Source: Rhizophagus clarus
Lineage: Eukaryota; Glomeromycota; Glomeromycetes; Glomerales; Glomeraceae
Assembly (NCBI GenBank): GCA_015698045.1
Contig: BLAL01000262.1
Location: 374,501-438,500 of the forward strand
Direction of reading: 5' to 3'
DNA: 64,000 nucleotides
Made by a program: the position numbers and the translations under genes. Under the pieces are notes generated by a model. That model did not search any database. It was not told the origin of the DNA and was given only the letters and a program-made list of their open reading frames with translations. Positions 55,701 through 64,000 of this stretch are shown here, one piece after another (position 1 is the first letter of the stretch; the number at the start of each line of letters is the position of its first letter).

Positions 55701-55719
55701 AGTAAATATTTTTGGCTGG
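52716..55719. other. Gene-poor region, no supported feature
   Basis: 3 kb without a credible gene. A 77-codon frame at 54841-55074 lacks recognisable motifs. Confidence 0.4.
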
Positions 55720-55757
55720 ACCTGACCTCTATATATATATTTCTGGGTCCTGAACTA
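55720..55757. mobile_element. Solitary terminus of the AGGACCCAGAAATATA element
   Basis: CTGACCTCTATATATATATT followed by TCTGGGTCCT matches the right end of the 27192-28722 element (and the complement of its left end). I did not find a partner end nearby, so this is a truncated copy or a solo end. Confidence 0.6.
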
Positions 55758-56828
55758 ATAAGGAAGATTTTAATCCAAATTATGTATTCTCTCTTGTTCT
55801 ACTTGTATTTAATTATAAGGTAAAGAAAAAGAAATAATGATGTAAGAAAGAAAAAATAAAAATGTACGAGAGTTAAAATAATTTACACTATTCTCGAGTC
55901 CATTATCACTCGAAAGAAATCAGTTTTTCGCAACTTTAATAATATTTCCTTTAGTAAATATGATTAGAACTATGTAAAATGCAAATGTGTCAAAATATGT
56001 TAAATTAATCCAAAAGTGAAGTCCTAATATCACAAATCTCCCTAAAATTGAAGAATTATGTTAATTCGTAATTCCATCCAAAAAATTTTACACAGCATAC
56101 GATCTAATATTCTAATTATGTAATTATTTAGAAAAAATAATTTCCCTTTTCTTTTTAATAAAAAATTTTTTTAGGCGACACAATTGGTTATGTTATATTA
56201 ATAATTAGTAGATAAAAAAAAAAAATTTTAAAATTTGGGACCTTACAAATATATAAAATTTTTATATAAAAATACCGACCGCCGATCTCAATATTTTGAG
56301 GCCATGAAACGAGAACCAATTTTTTAATGTTGTCATAATACAGCCTAACCTCGATATACCGATATACTATTAAAAACTTAATATACCGATAAATTTTTAT
56401 TTTCCCATTCTATACGAGGACATATAAATATTGGTATAACCTTGATATACTGATATTTTTTAAAATTTTCATATATGTCCCGACATATCGTTATATAAAG
56501 GTTTGACTGTAAACATTTATCGTTTAATTTTTATTGTTTGATCTCTGTGGCACAAAACCGAAATTGTAAATTTTTTTTTTTTTACAATTCGTGTATTTTT
56601 TTTTTTACAAAAATTTCTCTTATTTTATTTACTATTATGATCAAAATATCATAAATAAACATCGTTGAATTTGTTAAACCATGTTCTGTAAAATTCGAAA
56701 ACCATTTATTGTCCGTTTCTTCTTAACTTACTAATCAACAAACAAATAGTATCTGGTATGCAATATTATTATGATTGACATAAATAATAAATTTGAGCGC
56801 TGTAACAAAAATATTATCACATGATCAA
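55758..56828. other. Gene-poor region, no supported feature
   Basis: About 1.1 kb of A/T-rich sequence. A short repeated CGATATACCGATAT-like stretch at 56350-56510 is the only structure noticed. Confidence 0.4.
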
Positions 56829-57222
56829 TCGGGTATGGTACGAAATCCCGAAACTCAGAATCCCGACACTCAAAATCCTGACTATCAAAATTCAGACAAC
56901 TTTTTTGTTAATAAATTTAATTCGTTTGCTTTATTTACTTTAATTATTCTAACCCTAAGTAACTTCCTTTGCTTGCTTCGCTCGCAGTTTTTTTTTCCTA
57001 ACCCTAACCCTAACCTAACCCTAACACTAACACTGACTAACACTAACCTAACTCTAAGCTAACCAAAACTAACCTAAAGTAACCCTAAGTAACTCCTATC
57101 TTATATAAAAAATCAGTGTGAAACTCCTGTCTTATGCTAATAAAAAATATTAATGACTTGTCGGGATTATGCACCTATCAGGATTTTGATAGTCGGGATT
57201 TTGAGTTTTGGGATTTTGGATA
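56829..57222. mobile_element. About 390 bp inverted-repeat element carrying telomere-like repeats
   Basis: The left end (GGTACGAAATCCCGAAACTC, then AATCCCGAC and AATCCTGACTATCAAAAT) is matched in inverse order and complement by the right end (GATTTTGATAGTCGGGATTT, then GAGTTTTGGGATTTTGG). The central 56950-57095 block is a degenerate CCTAAC/CTAACC array. Confidence 0.65.
56949..57095. repeat. Interstitial telomere-like array (CCCTAA-type, degenerate)
   Basis: The block CCTAACCCTAACCCTAACC near 57000 is followed by variants (CTAACACTAACACT, CTAACCTAACTCTAAG, AGTAACCCTAAGTAAC). Both the perfect core and the decayed flanks are on the plus strand. TTAGGG is the common fungal telomere unit. Confidence 0.7.
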
Positions 57223-58043
57223 GCTCCCAATCAAATAGTCGATAATGAAATAAAATTGTATTGGAAGGTCTCCTTAACTTTCGTTCGTGCAATTTGTGTA
57301 GGCAATCACCGCTTATCTTTTCAGTGATATTTAATTAATAAAAAAAAAAGAATTAATGTTTCACTACATGCATGTATTAATTGTATTAGCCGCAGCTTTT
57401 AAATTGTATGTAACACGAACCAAAGTTTGATCTTATAATTCGAATAAATTGCAGTCTGATTACTAATTATTGTTGCCTAATTTTTTCAATTATTACAAGC
57501 GTCTTTAACAAATTAATAAATTCTTTTACTTTTTTTCTTAACGTTAATACCAAAAACAAGTATGTACTTTTTCTCTTGATGATAATACTAAAAATAAGTA
57601 ATTTTTTTTTATTACAGATAATTTGACAAATGTGTGAAGGAAAAATTTTACTGCGCGAATTCAAAAATCACGTGAGATGAAATACAAACTGCAGCATGTC
57701 AGTTACACGTGTGCGTTTTGTCATACATTAAGTAATATAAAATCAGATCTTTGCTTTATAAAATTTAATTCTCACGTTTTCCCAAACTCAAAAATGAAAT
57801 TAATAATTACTATTTATATTTGAAAAATTAAACTAACAAATAGATCATTATTGGCGTTTTTTAATAAATAACATCCGTTAAGTCGTAACTTAATCATGTT
57901 CAAGTTAATACTACTTCTTACTTTTTAGAATTCCCACCTCATAATTTTGTCACACAACAACTTCCGTTGAAGTTTTTTCAATATATCAGATCTTTCATAT
58001 CGTGCTTGATTTTTTAATGATGCTATGTTAAAGAAGAAAAAAT
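57223..58043. other. Gene-poor region, no supported feature
   Basis: No gene seen; A/T-rich. Confidence 0.4.
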
Positions 58044-59470
58044 ATGACAGAAAACGTAATTGATTCGGCTGGTGAAATGGCGGAAGTGCAGGCATACAGC
58101 GATGGAATGGTCAATTTTTAGCACAAACGTCAAAATTTAGTAGCATCAGATATTGATTTTATAATCATTATTGGCTTTACCTGAATATATTACTTTCAAA
58201 AGAAAATTTCACGCTACGGAATATAAAATTTTATTTTTACGGTAAGAACATTCAAATTTTTTATAATTGAAGTTATTTTTATTTATTAATTGTGTTTTTC
58301 TTTAATAAATAGATGAAGGAATTGGTGTTGGTGTATTTCTTTTGATAATGATCTGGTCTACGAATATTTTTAATATTGCGATCTTTATATTTAATAGTAG
58401 ACAATCAATCTCGTATTGATGAAGCAAGACCTATAAGATTCAGAGAACATCTAGTTGCTGGCACATATATTTCCAGTAAAGTTTAAATATATTATCATAA
58501 TTTCTAGCATACTCAATAAAATTCATATGAACTCGAAGTTACTACATATAGTTAAGGTTATTGTCCTGGTAGTTCTAGTTGGGTAACGGTTGTGGAAAGG
58601 AGAAGCCGAAAAGGTAAGTTACTGTTTAAACATACTTTATTTATATATTTACTTAAAAAATTTTATTCTTTTTTTTATAGATTACCGTAAAATCTTCATC
58701 ATCCACAGTACAACTTGCGTGATGAGGATGTAGCTATATTTGATAACATTTCTATGGAGGTTGAAAATTGTTTTGGTACGAATACTAATATAGTAAATTT
58801 AATAAGATTTAATAGAATGTTGTAATATTATAATGAATGGAATTATTAATTTTAGGCAACACTGATTACGTGATATCAACTCGTTCGTCCTATATCCTAT
58901 AACTGGAGGATATTTCAATGCGTGAGGAGTGGTATGTTTAATTATTGTAACAAAAGAAAAAAAAATTAACCAGACAGAAGTATTTTTTGCCAAGTATATA
59001 ACGTAGGGCCGATAGTTCATTACAGGATAAATTGACTGGTCATCCATCATTACGTAGTGGTTCGACCATCAATTTTATTAGGAAAAGAAGATATAATTCA
59101 ATTAACTCAATGATATTTATAAGTTTTCGATATAATAGATATTATTACATTAATCTGGGTATGATTGTGGATAGTCGATGAAGGTTTACAAATTTTACAA
59201 ATAAAACCTTTATATCTACCAATTGACATTCAATTAACGATCAAAAACAACAACTCAACATGGTTTGTTTCCTAAATAATATTAAATATTCAGGTAATAA
59301 GTAATAACGAATTTGTCGAACTCATCAATTTGATTGTTTAGTATTGTTAATATTTCTATTAACTCACAATTTGTTAGAACTTTTGATAGAAAATGCGGAA
59401 TCATTTAAATAAATCGACAATGTTTATGGAGGATTTAATATTTTAAATGAATTAACTGAACAATAGTAAG
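58044..59470 (+). pseudogene. Possible decayed multi-exon gene
   Basis: Islands with coding-like composition are separated by short A/T-rich stretches bearing GTAAG- and TAG-like splice borders. They are MTENVIDSAGEMAEVQAYSD (from ATG 58044), QSRIDEARPIRFREHLVAGT (about 58408), NLRDEDVAIFDNISMEVENC (about 58711) and DNVYGGFNILNELTEQ (about 59418). Each island is 15-40 residues and several are ended by stops. I do not recognise the family. The call rests on composition and splice-like borders only. Confidence 0.3.
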
Positions 59471-59689
59471 TTTTAATTAAAATAATCTTTATTTTTATGA
59501 TTTATGATAATATATACATACTAATAATTCCTTTAATATATATGTAGAATAGGTGAATTTGAAGAAAGTAAGGGGAATTCAAGTTATAAAATTATTTTAA
59601 GTTCAATATCGATCGTTAAAATAAACAATTTATTGAATAATGAAAATTTTTAAATTATTATCAAACTAGGATTAAACTGACAAAGGTCC

Positions 59690-60175
59690 GACAACTACAG
59701 TACTTCGACAATCATTTCACCGGCAGTCGTTTCGCTGAAAGTCATTTCCCCGCTGCCAATGCAAATTAAAATTCTTTTTATAAATATTTTTTTTTTTTTC
59801 GCTCATTACAGCTAAGTATAATAATTTTTTTATAATAAAGTATTTAATGTAAGTAAACAGAAAAAAATCTTAAATCATGGATTAATCTTACATTTACTTC
59901 TAATTTAAGGGAGCAATTAAAAAAAATATATGTATATATGAGATTTAATTTGAAAATATAAGATTGATATTTCATATTACATATATTCTTTTTGTATATA
60001 AACCATCTCGTATTATATATCAACAATAATTTTGGATATGTCTTGTATAGTTAGTTGTATACGAAAAAAAAAAAAATAATATTTAATTTATTGTGATATT
60101 TAAAAATTATTTAAGTGTCGGTGAAACGTTTATAGGTGAAATGATTGTCGGTGAAGAGCTAAACGCGACCCAGTG
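59690..60175. mobile_element. Possible inverted-repeat element with TGTCGGTGAAA-type ends
   Basis: ACTTCGACAATCATTTCACC (about 59701) and GGTGAAATGATTGTCGGTGA (about 60136) are inverted and flanked by further GTCGGTGAAACG-like words on both sides. The interior is A/T-rich. Related words occur at 63930-63965 and 39390-39420, so the ends belong to a dispersed family. Exact borders and target duplication are not clear. Confidence 0.45.
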
Positions 60176-60983
60176 TAGGGTCTGGTTCATTTCGTGTATT
60201 AGTGTATTGTGTGTACAACAAATATATAAACTTTAAAACTATAAAGCTGAAAATATCAGATATAAGGTGAATCTTGACATGAAATCAACCGGGAAAAAGA
60301 TTAAAAATTTACAGTAATATAATAATGAAATAAATTCTATTAAGTTCGTTCAAATTTTTTTCTAAAAATAAAAAAAAAATTTAAAAAATCCATTTATCTT
60401 CGTTGAATGGTTAAAATTTGTAAAGCTCTGCGAGAAATTAACGTACTCATTATTTTTACGTCGAAAAAGAGTTACTCGTACCAACCAGCATCTATAATTC
60501 TCAGAGAGGAAATTTCAATTTTTCAATTTATTTAAACAAAAAAAAATTGGCATAATTAAATTTTTTTTTAATTTTAAGTATTTAAATACATAACAAAAAT
60601 AATAGTTTATCGCTTATTAATTTAAATACACACATATATATTACGTTGTTACCCAGATTATATCAGATATGTATTAACTACGTCGGAGCTGCATAAACAA
60701 ATTTGTGTACCACCCTCCATGTATAGTACTTTTATTTTACTATTTAAACAATCTAATTTTAGCCAGGCGACATGTGTAAATAATACTAAAAGTTTTTAAA
60801 ACCTTTCATTTATAATAAAAAATTTCGTACATCCCAGGAATTTGCAAGATACCCAAGGTACTATGACATGCGATATACAGTTTATTTTCTCTTATATTTT
60901 CATAAATTTGTAACTTACTAACTTTTCTCATTGTAATGTATACATTCAAAAAATATCCCCTTTTTTCTATTTAACTTAGGAAT
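60176..60983. other. Non-coding stretch, no recognisable feature
   Basis: About 800 bp between the possible MITE and the Asn/Gln-rich gene; nothing supported. Confidence 0.4.
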
Positions 60984-61550
60984 TTATTGTTGAGACCGAG
61001 AAGAATTATTCAAATAAGTAAGAAACTGCTGAAACTGCTGAAACTGATCCGGATTTGTTGTAGGCATAATAATAATAGGAGAATTAATAGAATTAATACT
61101 AATACCAAATGGACTAAATGGAGAAAAGATACCAGATTGTGGCGGATTGTATTGATTTTGAAATTGCTGAGGCGGAATGTTATTGGACATGGTTTGCTGA
61201 TTGTTATGATAAGGGATATTGTTTGAAGAGTGATGATTATTATTGGAGGGAAGTGTAAAGCTATTGTTCGAAGAGACACTGGACATTGACTGTTGATAGT
61301 TGTGGTATTGATTATTAGAAGTGCTGGATTGTTGAATATGTTGATATTGTTGCTGATTAGACGAGGCGAGCGAAGCGACATTTGTTTGTTGATGGTTAAG
61401 ATCAAGAGAATGAGTAGCAATATTGTTTGCCATAGGTTGTTGATCAGAAATCGAGTTACTGCCGTTGTTGCTATATGGGAAAGGAGTAGTATGTGTATCG
61501 TGCGTATAATTATTGTTACTAAAAGTATTTGGTGAATTATTAATATTCAT
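60984..61550 (-). CDS. Asn/Gln-rich low-complexity protein, paralogue of 52122-52715
   Basis: 188 residues from ATG 61550 (MNINNSPNTFSNNN). This start aligns with the paralogue's start; a further ATG at 61592 would add 14 residues. Shared landmarks: NSISDQQPMANN, FQNQYNPPQS, PFGISINS, IIIMPTTNP and a Gln-rich end (QQFQQFLTYLNNSS). The Gln tracts are longer here. The two copies lie 9 kb apart on the same strand, suggesting a local duplication. Both frames are intact despite low complexity, which argues for selection. Function unknown. Confidence 0.6.
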   Translation of the reverse strand: MNINNSPNTFSNNNYTHDTHTTPFPYSNNGSNSISDQQPMANNIATHSLDLNHQQTNVASLASSNQQQYQHIQQSSTSNNQYHNYQQSMSSVSSNNSFTLPSNNNHHSSNNIPYHNNQQTMSNNIPPQQFQNQYNPPQSGIFSPFSPFGISINSINSPIIIMPTTNPDQFQQFQQFLTYLNNSSRSQQ

Positions 61551-61599
61551 ATTTGTTTGATTAACGATGTTGTAAAATAAAGAAAGTATCAATTTTTTT

Positions 61600-62055
61600 T
61601 CCTTATCCGGTGTATAACTAAAGTGAAAGATGTTATTTGAAAAAGAGATTTTTTTAATAAAATATCTCTCAAGGCGGAATCTAATTGTTTATAAATATTA
61701 ATCTTAATTTCCTATTCAAAATTTCGATAATATTGTATTTATATTTATTTCAAGGTTATGGAAAATTAAAAGTTATATAACGGATAAAATGTTAAATTCT
61801 TGATTACAATGAATTCGGTAGACATTTAATAGGATATAAGTATTTTTTTTTTGTGGGAAATTTATTTTTTTGTAGGAATTTTATTTCGCTGTTTATATAA
61901 AAATTGAAAAAAAAAACATTGTTTGGTTTTTTGGACTCAGAACTGACTCTTTCCGAGAATAGTAATTAGACAAAGGGTAAAAATTATGCACTAACGCTAA
62001 AAGAATTCCCCACTAACTTACTTATTTTGCACCCCCCAAAAAAAAAATTTAAATT

Positions 62056-62107
<52 letters not shown>

Positions 62108-64000
62108 TTATATTATTTATACATATACAGTTAATCTTATATTTCTCCGAATATTGTGAATAGGTACAAAATTTACACAAATATTTTATTACAAAGAAAA
62201 ACAAATAATGATGTACGATTAAATGAGGCCAAAAAAAAATTTGTAATACTCACGTGTCAGTTTTCAAAATTTTATTCGTAACTTTAAATTTTTCTTATTC
62301 ATTGAACTTTAAGAACAAGCGATAAAAGTAATTTAAAAAATATATATATCCCGAAGGTTCTAAAATTGCCAAAGGAATTAATGTTTAATAATACCATATT
62401 TAACTTGTGATGAAAACAAATCCTAATTTAGAATTTTGATAAACTAAATTTTATTTATGTCTTTTAATGAATTCTTTTTTATATAATCTTGGGGTCGAAA
62501 ATATTCGTTATATTATAAATCAATTTATAGAACGGAAAAAAAATATAAATGTGTCAATTATCATTAAATTCATTTTCAACATTATAATTTTTTTATTTTA
62601 AAAAACTGCAGTTAATGTCCTGCAATTCTGTATAACAAAAATTTTCGGAAAAATTTATGGAAATCCGATCAATGATTTCATATGTTAATATTATGTACTT
62701 GTGCAAAATGAAAATTCACATGATATTATAAAATGTATAATACAAAAAAAAAAAAAAAAAAAATTTCGGTTTACCGGTCCGGACGGGACATGAAAACCTT
62801 TGCGTCGCCTAAATCTATTGAAAATAGGAACTAAAATAGAAAAGTTCATAAAATTAGTTTTTTCAAATGTAATAAAATTATATCATACTTATTTATGTCT
62901 TTATTTAGAACGAAAGATTAGAATTTCTAATTAAAATTGATATATTAGAAATTTAAATTTCTTGGCGAAAAAAAAATTTTTTTATCTTATGCATTAAATA
63001 TATATATGATTTACAGTATGAATGTTGAAAGTGCGCATCAATAAAGCAATTAATATGAGGACATCTTTTAATCGAGCAGAAGTGATCAACAAGACAAAGG
63101 CTTGATTCAGAAAAAGTTGATTTATTTATTGTTAGTTTAACAAACTTCACCAATTATATCGCTTATTGCAAATACATTTTAAATATAATAGAAGGTCACA
63201 AGCTTTTTTTTTTTAAAAGATCATCCGCAACGGATCATTTCTAGTTGTAAAAAAAGTGAAAGACGGTTAGCGTTTTAAAGGAAACCCAATTAATATAAAA
63301 GAAAAGTAAAAAAGTGTTTGTATGATTACCAAACAAAATATCAAAATTAAATAAAAAAGTATATATCTGGTCACATATATGTGAAAATGAAATTTACATG
63401 AGAGATTTTTAAAAATATAATCGAAGTATCGAACAATATAAATTCCTCAATTCCTCAATTTCCATTCATATAAATTCTTATTTTAGATTATCAAAAATCT
63501 ATCTGCATAGTGTCTAGACATTCTCAGCAGTATCGACCGAATATGTCAACTATAAGTTCCAAATGTGATGCCTTGAAGTGACCAAATATAGGATGCATTA
63601 CGAGATATTCTTTTTCTCCACAAAATTTCTCCACAAAAAAAAAAAAAATAAATAAATAAACAAATAAATAAAAAATAAAATAAAAATTAATATGTTCATT
63701 CTCGTGGGACTTTACATACGAAGATAATTTAAAGAGTTTTCGATTTTTTTTAAATTTGGACACGAATTTATTTTAATGTTCCTAGTTTTGCTGGACTTTC
63801 GTAAACATTATTTTTCTTTTTGTTACTGGTTTGCATAATGCGGTACAATGAAGCTATATGAGACGAAACTTACAAGTAAACTGTCATTTGAATTTTAATA
63901 TTTTAAGTGAAAAACTAACTAGCTGACTCTTCGACAATCCTTCACCGATGATCATTCGTTTCACCAACAGGGTCACAAGTTATTCATCGACATTTATATA
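61600..64000. other. Gene-poor right end of the window
   Basis: No supported gene. A microsatellite lies at 62060-62094, an A-run at 62743-62761, and AAAT-type low complexity at 63638-63690. The 79-codon minus frame at 63524-63763 is largely a translation of the A-rich tract. Confidence 0.45.
62060..62094. repeat. (TA)n microsatellite
   Basis: About seventeen TA units, followed by several TTTATA units to about 62120. Confidence 0.9.

Noticed and set aside
63524-63763. 79-codon minus-strand frame near the right end
   Set aside because: Its centre is a translation of an A/T homopolymer-rich tract; the remainder is not recognisable.

Overview
This is a strongly AT-rich eukaryotic window. The gene content points to an arbuscular mycorrhizal fungus (Glomeromycotina, Rhizophagus-like), based on family recognition rather than a database search. 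The signs are zinc-ribbon-linked protein kinase fragments, F-box/LRR genes, Asn/Gln-rich proteins, family B DNA polymerases with an endonuclease VII-like zinc domain, a Helitron-type Rep/helicase, and short GT-AG introns. The left 39 kb is nested mobile elements. The right 25 kb is gene-poor and holds one kinase gene array, two Asn/Gln-rich paralogues and several small inverted-repeat elements.

Copies A (2 to about 9.9 kb), B (about 25.5-32.8 kb) and C (about 33-38.9 kb) share one very compact module. It has a Polinton/Maverick-type integrase, a small helical protein that converges on it with 2-4 bp between the stop codons, and a Gag-like protein (coiled coil, capsid-like region, CCHC knuckle, acidic tail) whose start codon overlaps the integrase start by exactly 19 bp on the opposite strand. 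A retropepsin-like protease follows Gag in the -1 frame, and a zinc-finger tail follows the protease in the -1 frame again, each at an A-run slippery heptamer. A and B also carry a protein-primed-type family B DNA polymerase. B and C carry a small Cys/His-rich protein followed by repeated 14-16 nt motifs and a hairpin built from the same motif. The motif sequence differs between B and C although the flanks are homologous. I see no reverse transcriptase. The combination of Polinton integrase, family B polymerase and a Gag-Pro unit with frameshift signals is the strongest candidate here for an undescribed element type.

Between A and B lies a large inverted structure. Its outer arms (11.2-13.5 kb and 23.6-25.5 kb) each carry a Cys/His-rich gene divergent from a second family B polymerase-like gene that runs into an F-box (and LRR) region. 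Inside are inverted arms (13.5-14.2 and 18.2-19.2 kb) around a decayed Helitron Rep/helicase, a 363 bp near-perfect palindrome, and a 4.1 kb element with 260 bp terminal inverted repeats filled with A/T-rich minisatellites.

Most of the transposon genes are broken. Many stops are TGA where a paralogue keeps CGA, and paralogues have lost different CpGs in the same codons, which suggests decay by deamination of methylated CpG. The intact reading frames in the module are integrase B, helical protein C and the Cys/His-rich proteins of B and C.
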